Shown piece by piece: positions 8,493 through 16,106 of a stretch of DNA of 64,000 bases. Location: positions 125,868 through 189,867 of the forward strand of contig NZ_RCYZ01000009.1 of NCBI RefSeq assembly GCF_006439025.1, written 5' to 3'. This DNA is from Hymenobacter nivis (GTDB taxonomy: Bacteria; Bacteroidota; Bacteroidia; Cytophagales; Hymenobacteraceae). Both the position numbers and the translations under genes were made by a program. A model generated the notes under the pieces. The model was not told where the DNA came from and searched no databases. It worked only from the letters and a program-made list of their open reading frames with translations. Numbering within the stretch: the stretch's first letter is position 1; the number at the start of each line of letters is the position of its first letter.

Positions 8493-8819
8493 ATGAAAAA
8501 GGTCCTTCTTTTAGCCGCCCTGGCGGCCAGCATTACCGCGGCATCGGCCCAGTCGGGCAAGCCCGCCGGCACCACCAGCAAGCCCAAAGGCGATAATTCC
8601 TACGGGCAGCCTTCGGCGTCTACCGCTGCGCCCAACGGCCCGGTAAACGCCGGCGTAAAGCCCGGCCAGAAAGTGAACACGGCCCCCGCCACGGGCGCTA
8701 ACCGCGCCTCACGTTCCAGCTCCACCACCAAGGCAGCCAACCAGGGCACGGCCACGGCCAGCGATGCGCCGCAGTCGATGCACAAGAACGCCGCCGTGAA
8801 GCCCGGCGCGAAGAAATAA
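8493..8819 (+). CDS. small secreted low-complexity protein, 108 aa
   Basis: MKKVLLLAALAASITAASAQ is a clear Sec signal peptide with a probable cleavage after ASA. The mature part (about 88 aa) is rich in Lys, Ala, Gly, Pro, Ser and Thr (for example KPAGTTSKPKGDNSYGQPS), basic and probably disordered. No domain recognised. It may be a periplasmic or surface-associated basic peptide. Followed at once by a 52-bp perfect palindrome that acts as terminator. Confidence 0.7.
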   Translation: MKKVLLLAALAASITAASAQSGKPAGTTSKPKGDNSYGQPSASTAAPNGPVNAGVKPGQKVNTAPATGANRASRSSSTTKAANQGTATASDAPQSMHKNAAVKPGAKK

Positions 8820-8830
8820 TCTTCGGCAAC

Positions 8831-8882
8831 GCCCCAAAAGAAAAGGCCCTGCGCACGTGCGCAGGGCCTTTTCTTTTGGGGC
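8831..8882. terminator. 52-bp loop-less perfect palindrome, bidirectional terminator
   Basis: 8831-8856 (begins GCCCCAAAAGAAAAGGCCCT) is matched exactly by its reverse complement at 8857-8882. It sits between the ends of two converging genes (stop at 8819 and stop at 8894). The stem carries internal A/T-runs on both sides, fitting a two-way intrinsic terminator. Confidence 0.85.
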
Positions 8883-8893
8883 CCGGGGCGGCG

Positions 8894-11422
8894 CTACTTG
8901 CCTTGCACCGTTACGGTGGCGGTGCCGCGCACGGGCTGGCCCGCGGCCGTGACGCCCTCGACGGTGGCGCGGAACGTACCGCTCACGTCGGCCGTGAAGA
9001 AAGTGAGCGAGGCCTCGCCGGCGGCGTTGGTGCGCGCCGTGGGGTTCCAGTAGAGCGACGTGCGGCGCGGGTCGGGGCCCGGGGCGGTGAGCGTAGGGGC
9101 CCCGTAGCGGGGCGCGTAGAACTCGCGGGCCTGGTAGTAGCCGGGCAGCCGCACGGTGGCAATGCCCGGGGCGGGACCCTTGTCGGCACCCTTGTATTTG
9201 GGGTCGGCGCGCTTGGTGTAGATGGCGATGACGCCACCGCTACTACCAAAAATAGCGGCTTCGTTGCCCTTGAATACCTCCACCGATTGGATATCGGTCG
9301 ATACGAGGGTGTTAATCACGTCGGCGTCTACCCGCTGGCCGTCGAGGATGAACTGCGGCGTGCCCTGGTTGCGGATTTGGATGGACATGTTGGGCGGGCT
9401 GCCGCTGATGGTGAGGCCGGCCACGCGCCCTTGCAGCACCTGCAGCACGCTCAGGCCCGACTGCGCCGTCGGGTTGCTGGCAAAGTCCACCACGGTGCCG
9501 CCCGTAGCTCCGTAGAGGCGGCGGGGGTCGTCGGCGGGCACAGCTACGCGCTTGGCGGTCACGGCCACGTTGTCGAGCAAAATGTTGCGGGCCACCATGC
9601 CGGCGGGGTGCCGCGAGGGGTCCATTTCGTGCTCGTCGGCCTGCTGCTGGCGGCTGCGCTTCACGTAGTCGGTGATGGCCGCGGGCGGGGTGGGCAGCGG
9701 CGGCAGCCGCAGCTTCTCCACCGACGGGCCGGTGTCGGGCCGGATCACGACGTTGGAGCCGCCCTGCGCGCGCCGGGCCTGCAAGGTTACGATGGCGGTG
9801 TCACGCCCATCAAAGCCCACGAAGCGGAAGCGGCCGGCGGCGTTGGTGACGCCCGTGGTGACCTGCCGGACGGGCCGGCTTTCGATGAACGTGAGCTGGC
9901 TGTTGGGAATGGGGCGGTAGCCGTGCTCGCTCAGCACCTGCCCGCCCAGCGCCAGGGCCTGGTCGGCGGGGTATTCGAGGTACACGGCCTGGCCGCTCAC
10001 CACGTTTTTCCACACGAAGCGCCGCCAGCCCTGCGTGAGCAGCAGGTCGTCGAGGGCGCCGGCGGTGGCCGCGGTGGGGTTTTGGAAGTAGTAGCCGGGG
10101 CCCTCCACGTAGCCCGCCAGGTCGGAGGTGAGCAGCAGGTTCGAGGCCACGGTTTCGGCCGTGGGGTCGAGGTTGGCCGAAGCCGCGTCCACCACCGACA
10201 CCGAGAAGTTGGTGCCGGCCAGGGGTTGGCCGGCAGCGTCGGCCACCTTCACCTTCAGCTGCACCGGGGCCCGCAGGCCGTAGGGGGTGGTTTGGCTGGG
10301 CGTGAGGGCGGCGGGCAGGGCAGCCAGCCCGTTTTGCACGAAGGCCAGGCGCTCGGCCTGCGGCGTGCCCTGCCCATCGACCAGCGTAAGGTGCAGGATG
10401 CCGTTGGGGTAGCGGGCCTTGGCCACCTTCCAAGTAGCGGGGGCCGTGCCGATGGGCCGCGGGGCCATGTACACCAAAAAGCCGCGCACCTCCGTCAGCA
10501 GCATTACCGGGCCGGGGGCGGGGGCCCCGGCGGGGCCCTGGTAGCGGGCCTCCACGGTGTAGTCGGGGCCGGCGTCGATTACGTGCAGGGCGTAGCCGCT
10601 GGCTTGCACGGCGGGCAGGGCGTAGTCGGCGGTGCCGCCGCCGGGCAGGGCCACCCGGGCGCGGTAGTGCTGGCCGGCGGCGGGCGTGAGGGCGAAGTGC
10701 CCCATGCCCAGGTGCGTGGTGGCAAAATTGGCCACCACGGCCACGTTGCGGTCGTCCATTATCTGGGCCTTCACGTTCACGCCGCGGCCGTTGGCGTCCA
10801 CGGCTTTGCAGGCCACCACGGCGGGCAGGCCGGCCACCAGGGCCCCGCCCTCGGGGAAGAACTGCACGTCGGGCCGGCCGGCGGGCAGGGCGGCGGTGCC
10901 GGCGGCGGCGCGGCGCAGGGTGGGCGGCGGCGGGGCGTTGGCGGTGTAGGGCGAAGCGGCCCACACCTGCAAGCGCCGGTTGAACACGAACTCGTCGCCG
11001 GCGTTGCGCATCCAGTTGGTGTAGGCGCGCAACTGGTAGGTGCCGGCGGCCAGCGTGTCGGCCACGTCGAGGTCGCCGTAGGCGCGGCCGCCCTGCAGGC
11101 GCAGGGTGCGCTGGGCCACTATTTTCTGCTCCGGCGACACTAAGTCAACGTACAGCACCTTGCTCAGCGAGTCGGCCTGGTGGCGCAGGCCGTCTACCAC
11201 GTAGGCGCTGAACCAGATGGTTTCGCCGGTGGCGTACACCGGCTTGTCGAGGTGCAGGTAGGCTTTTTCGGGCAGCACGGTGGCGTAGTACTCGCTCACC
11301 TGGCGGGCCAGCCGCTGCAGGATGCTCTCATCAGCCGGGCGGGGCCGGGCGGCCCCCAGCGCCAGTAGGCCGCCGCCCGCGAGCAGCGCCAGGGCCCCAT
11401 TCCGGGAAAAATTTGCGTTCAT
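8894..11422 (-). CDS. secreted MG2-domain protein with TonB-receptor plug domain but no barrel
   Basis: 842 aa with an N-terminal signal segment (ALALLAGGGLLALGAARP). Residues about 50-150 (AYLHLDKPVYATGETIWFSAYV ... DTLAAGTYQLRAYTNWMRN) match the MG2 macroglobulin-type fold found in Bacteroidota outer-membrane/periplasmic proteins. Mid-protein Ig-like and carboxypeptidase-regulatory-like modules follow (LALGGQVLSEHGYRPIPNSQ, AAGRFRFVGFDGRD). Near residues 640-750 there is a plug domain (VLQVLQGRVAGLTISG, FILDGQRVDADVINTL, DIQSVEVFKGNEAAIFGS). It ends without the 22-strand barrel of a TonB receptor, so it is not a transporter by itself. Probable role: envelope assembly or a partner of a receptor. 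A -7-like TAGCTTTC lies four bases before the ATG. Confidence 0.75.
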   Translation of the reverse strand: MNANFSRNGALALLAGGGLLALGAARPRPADESILQRLARQVSEYYATVLPEKAYLHLDKPVYATGETIWFSAYVVDGLRHQADSLSKVLYVDLVSPEQKIVAQRTLRLQGGRAYGDLDVADTLAAGTYQLRAYTNWMRNAGDEFVFNRRLQVWAASPYTANAPPPPTLRRAAAGTAALPAGRPDVQFFPEGGALVAGLPAVVACKAVDANGRGVNVKAQIMDDRNVAVVANFATTHLGMGHFALTPAAGQHYRARVALPGGGTADYALPAVQASGYALHVIDAGPDYTVEARYQGPAGAPAPGPVMLLTEVRGFLVYMAPRPIGTAPATWKVAKARYPNGILHLTLVDGQGTPQAERLAFVQNGLAALPAALTPSQTTPYGLRAPVQLKVKVADAAGQPLAGTNFSVSVVDAASANLDPTAETVASNLLLTSDLAGYVEGPGYYFQNPTAATAGALDDLLLTQGWRRFVWKNVVSGQAVYLEYPADQALALGGQVLSEHGYRPIPNSQLTFIESRPVRQVTTGVTNAAGRFRFVGFDGRDTAIVTLQARRAQGGSNVVIRPDTGPSVEKLRLPPLPTPPAAITDYVKRSRQQQADEHEMDPSRHPAGMVARNILLDNVAVTAKRVAVPADDPRRLYGATGGTVVDFASNPTAQSGLSVLQVLQGRVAGLTISGSPPNMSIQIRNQGTPQFILDGQRVDADVINTLVSTDIQSVEVFKGNEAAIFGSSGGVIAIYTKRADPKYKGADKGPAPGIATVRLPGYYQAREFYAPRYGAPTLTAPGPDPRRTSLYWNPTARTNAAGEASLTFFTADVSGTFRATVEGVTAAGQPVRGTATVTVQGK

Positions 11423-11426
11423 GGGG

Positions 11427-11434
11427 GAAAGCTA
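11427..11434 (-). promoter_or_regulatory. putative -7 element 4 bases before the MG2/plug gene
   Basis: On the minus strand TAGCTTTC then CCCC then ATG (11422). It resembles TAnnTTTG and would give a leaderless or nearly leaderless transcript. Confidence 0.35.
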
Positions 11435-11515
11435 GTGAGGAATCGGGCCGCTGGCCCCAAACAGGGCCCCCGGCCAGGTGGCGAAAAAGTGAAGCCCCCG
11501 GGGCCCCCAACGCCA

Positions 11516-11547
11516 AACGGGCCCCGCCAGTGCTGGCGGGGCCCGTT
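11516..11547. terminator. intrinsic terminator / hairpin
   Basis: AACGGGCCCCGCCAG, loop TG, and its exact complement, followed on the + side by ATTTTA. It lies between the start of the MG2/plug gene (start 11422) and the end of the DsbA-family gene (stop 11619), both on the minus strand, and is most likely the terminator of the latter. Confidence 0.6.
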
Positions 11548-11618
11548 ATTTTAGCAGCTGCTGAAGACTCAGGCGGCGGTTCAGCACGGGTTGGTCCAGC
11601 GCCAAGAATTATAACGTC

Positions 11619-12329
11619 CTAGTCGCAGCCGTCGGGGCCGCAGGCGGGGCCGTCGGCCTGGCCGGCCACGGCCACCAGCTGGGACTTGGCGGCCTGGGCT
11701 TCGTCCCACACTTTGCCCAGCACCTCGGCAAACAGCTCGGCCGGTTGGGCCCCCGATACGGCGTATTTGTCTTCGAACACAAAGAACGGCACGCCGCGCA
11801 CCCCAATCTGCTGGGCCTGGTACTCGTCGTAGCGCACGGCTTCGGCGTAGGTGCCGGCGGCCAGCGCCTGGCGGATTTCGGCGGCGTCGAGGCCCACTTC
11901 AGCACCCAGTTCAACCAAGGTTTCGAGGTCGTTCAGGTCGCGGCCCTGGGTGTAGTAGGCGGCCATAAGGCGCTCCTTGGTGGCGTCTTGGCGGCCGTGG
12001 TGGGCCCCCAGGTGCACGAGCTGGTGGGCCAGAAACGTGTTGGCCGGCACGGCGCGCTCGAAGTCGTAGGCCAGGCCCACTTCCTGGGCGATGCCGGTCA
12101 TGTGGTCGTTCATGCGGCGGCCCTCGGCGGGCGACACGCCTTTTTTAGCGGCCAGAGAGTCGTGGATGCTTTGGCCGGGCACGGGCTGGAAGTCTGGCGT
12201 CAGCTCGAAGCTGCGCCACACCACTTCCACCGCCTCGGGGTGGCCAAATTGCCGGAGGCCGTCTTCAAACCGGCGCTTGCCGATGTAGCAAAACGGGCAC
12301 ACCACGTCGGACCAGATTTCAACTTTCAT
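11619..12329 (-). CDS. DsbA-family oxidoreductase, FrnE type
   Basis: 236 aa, no signal peptide, so cytoplasmic. Begins MKVEIWSDVVCPFCYIGKRR, with the thioredoxin-fold CPFC active site at Cys11 and Cys14. An inserted helical domain (about residues 50-160) and the cis-Pro strand GVRGVPFFVFEDKYAVSGAQ (about 175-195) complete the DsbA/FrnE fold. FrnE-like proteins act as dithiol oxidoreductases or isomerases in oxidative stress. The original link to polyketide synthesis (frenolicin) is only by name. The tail ends in a Cys-rich CGPDGCD, a possible extra metal or redox site. Single gene. Confidence 0.85.
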   Translation of the reverse strand: MKVEIWSDVVCPFCYIGKRRFEDGLRQFGHPEAVEVVWRSFELTPDFQPVPGQSIHDSLAAKKGVSPAEGRRMNDHMTGIAQEVGLAYDFERAVPANTFLAHQLVHLGAHHGRQDATKERLMAAYYTQGRDLNDLETLVELGAEVGLDAAEIRQALAAGTYAEAVRYDEYQAQQIGVRGVPFFVFEDKYAVSGAQPAELFAEVLGKVWDEAQAAKSQLVAVAGQADGPACGPDGCD

Positions 12330-12410
12330 AACGCTTATAGAATTTCAGATGCAACAAAAAACCGCCCCCAGCGGCGCTGGTGGGCGGCGATTGCCGGCAT
12401 AACACGCGAG

Positions 12411-12440
12411 GCCCGGCCGAATGTTCGGCCGGGGGCCCCA
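12411..12440. terminator. GC-rich hairpin after the small lipoprotein gene
   Basis: GGCCCGGCCGAA-T-GTTCGGCCGGGGGCC type inverted repeat directly after the stop of the lipoprotein gene (12445, minus strand). No T-run on the minus side, so termination strength is uncertain. Confidence 0.4.
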
Positions 12441-12444
12441 CCGA

Positions 12445-12711
12445 TTAAATCTTGGCGGCAGCCTTGCGGCCTTTCAGGTTTTTCTTGGCGCCGTCGAGCT
12501 GAAGCTCCAGGGCCTTGAGGCGGTCTTTCTCGGTGTCCACCAAACGCTTCTGGGTGTCCACTTGGTCTTGCAGTTGCTGGGCCTGCCGGGCTTGCTCGGC
12601 AATGTACGGGTCGCTGGAATTGACGCCGCTGACGCCACGCGAGCAGCTGGCCAACGAGAGGCTTATAACGGCGGCGGCGGCTACTGAAGTAGCGAGTGAT
12701 TTGATAGACAT
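12445..12711 (-). CDS. small coiled-coil lipoprotein, 88 aa
   Basis: Started at ATG 12711 (MSIKSLATSV). A longer upstream start would put unrelated residues before a good signal peptide. The signal VAAAAVISLSLASC ends in a lipobox (LASC), predicting lipidation at Cys23. The mature part is a single amphipathic helix rich in Gln, Lys, Glu and Leu (AEQARQAQQLQDQVDTQKRL ...), probably a coiled coil reminiscent of small Lpp-like or spacer lipoproteins. It ends in basic residues (KGRKAAAKI). Function unknown. A structural envelope role is inferred only. Confidence 0.72.
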   Translation of the reverse strand: MSIKSLATSVAAAAVISLSLASCSRGVSGVNSSDPYIAEQARQAQQLQDQVDTQKRLVDTEKDRLKALELQLDGAKKNLKGRKAAAKI

Positions 12712-13084
12712 GTAAATGGAAAAAAGTAAAAAATGGGTTGGAATAGAATACTGAACGTCGGATAAAAACGGGTATTTCAGCATGGTAGCAATGCCGTGGC
12801 TCATTGCTATCGTGCCCATTTTTACGGATTTAATTGCGGCAACGTTGCACAAATCACTTTATTAATTGGATTTTATTAGCCGGTAAAAAGCTGGCTGCTG
12901 GGTGGCAACCCGTGGCTTTGGGGCCCCCGTGCCCACCTGAACGGCCAGCGCCGGGGCTTGCTGGCGTTGGGCCCCAGGGCTGCCGGGCCAGGGCCCCGGC
13001 GCGGTAACCCTGGGGCCCCAAACTGGGTTAAATACGCTGGGGCCCTAGGGGGCCTTTTGCATTTTCTACCTACCGCACTTCACC
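12712..13084. other. 373-bp divergent spacer, AT-rich half and GGGGCCC-rich half
   Basis: Lies between the lipoprotein gene (minus) and the aldo/keto reductase gene (plus). Bases 12715-12885 are AT-rich and should hold the lipoprotein promoter. Bases 12915-13060 are packed with GGGCCC-type words (at least six). No ORF with protein-like features; the minus-strand extension upstream of the lipoprotein start is best read as non-coding. Confidence 0.5.
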
Positions 13085-14089
13085 ATGGAATTTCAAGAAT
13101 TGGGCGCCTCGGGCGTCAAGGTTTCGCGCATCACGTTTGGCAGCTGGGCGGCCGGCGGCTGGATGTGGGGCGGCACCGAGCAGAACGACGCCGTGGGCGC
13201 CATCCACGCCAGCTACGAGCTGGGGGTGACCAGCATCGACACGGCGCCCATTTACGGGCAGGGCCTGAGCGAGCAGATTGTGGGCGAGGCCATAAAAAGC
13301 CTGCCGCGCGACAAGGTGCAGGTGCTCACCAAGTTCGGCATGCGCTGGGACTTGAACAAGGGCGACTTCGCCATGAAAACCAAGGACAACGCGGGCCACG
13401 ACCTCGACGTGTACAAGTACGCCAGCCGCGACAGCATCATCAAGGAGTGCGAGGACAGCCTCCAGCGCCTGGGCACCGATTACATTGACCTCTACCAGCA
13501 GCACTGGCCCGACACCACCACGCCGATCGACGAAACGATGGAGGCCGTGCAGCGCCTCATCGAGCAGGGCAAAGTGCGCGCCGCGGGCGTGAGCAACTAC
13601 TCGGTGGCGCAGATGGAAGAAGCCGAGAAAACCATCCAGCTGGCTTCCAACCAGGTGCCGTACAGCATGCTGAAGCGCGACATTGAGAAGGACGTGGTGC
13701 CGTATTGCCAGGCCAACAACAAGGGCATCTTGGTGTACAGCCCCTTGCAGCTGGGCCTGCTGACGGGCAAGATGAAGCCCGGCCAGCACTTCGACGCCAG
13801 CGACCTGCGCAGCACCAACAAGCTGTTCCAGCCTGAGAGCGTGGCCCGCGTGAACGAGTTTCTGAACAAGATTCGGCCCCTGGCCGAAACCAAAGGTGCC
13901 ACCCTCGGCCAACTCGTGCTGCGCTGGACGCTGGCGCAGCCCGGCATCACGGTGGCGCTGGTGGGGGCCCGCAACCCCGAGCAGGCTGTGCAAAACGCCC
14001 GGGCCATCGACGTGCAACTGAGCTTCGAAGAAATCGACTTCATCAACAAGCAGTTGCGAGCCTTGGCCGAGGCCCCGGCCGCGGCGTAG
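13085..14089 (+). CDS. aldo/keto reductase
   Basis: 334 aa, typical for the NADPH-dependent aldo/keto reductase superfamily (TIM barrel, cytoplasm). The catalytic tetrad is visible: Asp and Tyr in SIDTAPIYGQGLSEQIVGEA, Lys in VQVLTKFGMRW, His in LYQQHWPDTTTPI. The cofactor-binding end is present as LVGARNPEQAVQNARAIDV. Closest in style to the general stress/YccK-like reductases acting on aldehydes or sugars. The exact substrate is unknown. Starts at ATG 13085 after a CTACCTACCGCACTTCACC leader. No operon partner. Confidence 0.9.
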   Translation: MEFQELGASGVKVSRITFGSWAAGGWMWGGTEQNDAVGAIHASYELGVTSIDTAPIYGQGLSEQIVGEAIKSLPRDKVQVLTKFGMRWDLNKGDFAMKTKDNAGHDLDVYKYASRDSIIKECEDSLQRLGTDYIDLYQQHWPDTTTPIDETMEAVQRLIEQGKVRAAGVSNYSVAQMEEAEKTIQLASNQVPYSMLKRDIEKDVVPYCQANNKGILVYSPLQLGLLTGKMKPGQHFDASDLRSTNKLFQPESVARVNEFLNKIRPLAETKGATLGQLVLRWTLAQPGITVALVGARNPEQAVQNARAIDVQLSFEEIDFINKQLRALAEAPAAA

Positions 14090-14104
14090 GCATGCGCCCA
14101 ATTG

Positions 14105-14139
14105 GGGCCCCCGGGCAGCGGTGCTGCGCCTGGGGGCCC
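14105..14139 (+). terminator. GC-rich hairpin after the aldo/keto reductase gene
   Basis: GGGGCCCCCGGGCAGC pairs imperfectly with GCGCCTGGGGGCCC, 15 bases after the stop. No clear T-run follows, so it is a weak candidate. Confidence 0.4.
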
Positions 14140-14257
14140 TAGTTTGGAAGCAGTGTGGAACTTGGCTGGCACTGCGCAGGCAGTTGGTACTATTTCGTTG
14201 CAGATAAGTATATTTACCGTAATGCTTACTCTGGCTTCTAATTATTAGTACCGCTTC

Positions 14258-14857
14258 GTGAGTTCTGCGCCACCCCAGCCTTATGTTTCGTGGACGGATG
14301 CTGCCCTGCTGGACGCCTTGGCCACGGGTAGCCGGGGGGCCTTCGCCGCGCTCTACGAGCGGCACTGGCAGCGGGTGTTCGACCTGGCCCACCGCAAGCT
14401 GAAATCGCGGGAAGCGGCCGAAGAGGTGGTGCAAGAGTTGTTTGCTGCCCTTTGGCACAAGCGGCAGACGCAAAGTATTGCGCAGCTGGACCACTACTTG
14501 CTGGCCGCCACCAGCCACCGGGTGATTGGCTACATCCGCGCCCACCGGGTGCGCGCCCACTACGCCGACTACTGCCGCACCCTGCCCGGCGAGGCCACCC
14601 GCGAAACCGAAGAAGCCCTGGCCGTGGCCGACCTATCGGCCGCCTTGCAGCGGGGCGTGGAGCAGCTGCCCGAGAAGTCGCGCGAGGTGTTCCAGCTGAG
14701 CCGCCTGGAGCACCGCTCGGTGGCGGAAATAGCCACCCGCCTGCACGTCACGCCCAAGGCCGTGGAGTACCACCTCACAAAATCGCTGAAGCTCTTGCGC
14801 ACTTACCTGCGGGAATTCACGGTGGCGGTGCTGCCGCTTTTGCTTTTTATGCGCTGA
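14258..14857 (+). CDS. ECF RNA polymerase sigma-70 factor
   Basis: 199 aa from GTG 14258. Region 2 (about residues 30-100) reads ALYERHWQRVFDLAHRKL...EEVVQELFAALW. Region 4 (about 135-185) reads LPEKSREVFQLSRLEHRSVA then EIATRLHVTPKAVEYHLTKS, a helix-turn-helix for -35 recognition. No region 3, as in ECF factors. It belongs to the Bacteroidota group paired with FecR anti-sigma factors and SusC/D transporters, and the next three genes are exactly those. The C-terminal VAVLPLLLFMR is hydrophobic, which is common in this subgroup. Expected to switch on the downstream susCD pair when substrate is sensed through the SusC STN domain. Confidence 0.92.
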   Translation: MSSAPPQPYVSWTDAALLDALATGSRGAFAALYERHWQRVFDLAHRKLKSREAAEEVVQELFAALWHKRQTQSIAQLDHYLLAATSHRVIGYIRAHRVRAHYADYCRTLPGEATRETEEALAVADLSAALQRGVEQLPEKSREVFQLSRLEHRSVAEIATRLHVTPKAVEYHLTKSLKLLRTYLREFTVAVLPLLLFMR

Positions 14858-14974
14858 TAGCCAGGGGCCCTATCCCTGCCCCAGATAATTATTTAAAAAA
14901 AATCGGGCATCCCTTTAGGGGTAGGTCCGAGGCGGGCGTCTTTCCCTTTAGACCCCCACCTCGGACCCATAGCC

Positions 14975-16015
14975 ATGACGGAAGCTGCCTTTGAAGAAAT
15001 GCTCCAGCGCTACCTCGACGGCACCAGCCGGCCGGGCGAGCGGGAGCTGGTGGCGCGGTGGAGCAACCAGCTGGGGGCCCCCCAGGACATCGTTCTTTCG
15101 GCGGCTGAGCGCGAGCAAGTGCGTGCGGCCATGTGGCACCAAGTAGAGCGCCTCACCTTGGACGCTGGCGAAAAGCCGGCGGCCCGCAGCCGCATTTTGG
15201 GGCCCCCGGCCGCCTTCTGGCAGGCACCGGTGCTGCGCTGGGCCGCCGCCGCGGTGCTCGTGCTAGGGGGCGCGGGAGCCCTGGCCCTGCTGCGCCAAGC
15301 GCCGGCGGCCACCCACACGCCGGCCATTGCTTGGGTGTGGCAGCGCAACGCCGGGCCGCAGGTGCAGCTGCTGCGGCTGGCCGATAGCAGCCGCGTGGCC
15401 CTCTCGCCGGGCAGCAGCCTCCAGTACCGGCCCGGCCTGGCCGGGGCCCGCCGCGAGGTGCGGTTGAAGGGCGAAGCCTTCTTCCAAGTGGCCAAAAACC
15501 CGGCCCGGCCCTTTCTGGTGTACACCGACCAGCTGGTGACCACGGTGCTGGGCACCAGCTTCCGGGTGAAGGCCTACGCGGGCCGCAACAACGAGGTGGC
15601 CGTGCGGGAGGGGCGCGTGTCGGTGCAGGTGCGCCGGGGGGCCGACCTGCGCGCCACCCCGGTGCAGCCCGCCGCCGGGGGCGTGGTGCTGCTGCCCAAC
15701 CAGCAGGTGGTTTTCGCGGCGCTGGACCCGCACCCGCTGCGCAAGAATCTGGTAGCCAACCCCGTAATAGTGGTCCCGCAGGCGTTCACATTCACCAAGC
15801 AGCCCGTGGCCAAAGTGCTGCAGGCGCTGGAAAAAGCCTACGGCGTGGACATCCTCTACGACGCCAACAAGGTGGCCAACTGCACCATCACGGTCACCTT
15901 CTACCAGGAGTCGCTCTACGAAAAGCTCGACCTGCTGAGCAAAGCCCTGGGGGCCCACTACGCCCCCATCGACGATGCCCGCATTCAATTTGATACCAAC
16001 GGCTGCGCGCCCTAG
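14975..16015 (+). CDS. FecR-family anti-sigma factor
   Basis: 346 aa inner-membrane protein. The cytoplasmic N-terminal helical segment (about 1-80) would hold the ECF factor. One membrane helix lies at about 85-107 (APVLRWAAAAVLVLGGAGAL). The periplasmic FecR domain runs about 115-220 (VALSPGSSLQYR, EAFFQVAKNPARPFLVYT, VLGTSFRVKAY). A C-terminal DUF4974 domain, PVAKVLQALEKAYGVDILYD to the end, is typical of Bacteroidota FecR proteins and resembles the STN fold of the receptor it meets. It lies 117 bases after the sigma gene and 91 bases before the susC start, forming a standard cell-surface signalling trio. Confidence 0.92.
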   Translation: MTEAAFEEMLQRYLDGTSRPGERELVARWSNQLGAPQDIVLSAAEREQVRAAMWHQVERLTLDAGEKPAARSRILGPPAAFWQAPVLRWAAAAVLVLGGAGALALLRQAPAATHTPAIAWVWQRNAGPQVQLLRLADSSRVALSPGSSLQYRPGLAGARREVRLKGEAFFQVAKNPARPFLVYTDQLVTTVLGTSFRVKAYAGRNNEVAVREGRVSVQVRRGADLRATPVQPAAGGVVLLPNQQVVFAALDPHPLRKNLVANPVIVVPQAFTFTKQPVAKVLQALEKAYGVDILYDANKVANCTITVTFYQESLYEKLDLLSKALGAHYAPIDDARIQFDTNGCAP

Positions 16016-16106
16016 GGCCCCACGGGCTACCCCGCCGGGGGGCACACGCACGCAACCGGTCCCGCCTTCTTTCTTCTCCCCATTTCCACGCAATCGTTTT
16101 CTGCGC

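Noticed and set aside
8876..11143. 755-codon plus-strand frame opposite the MG2/plug gene
   Set aside because: Gly/His/Val-rich antisense shadow; the minus-strand protein has a signal peptide and recognisable domains.
13070..14560. 496-codon minus-strand frame across the aldo/keto reductase and sigma factor genes
   Set aside because: Antisense frame with no protein-like features; both plus-strand genes have catalytic or DNA-binding motifs.
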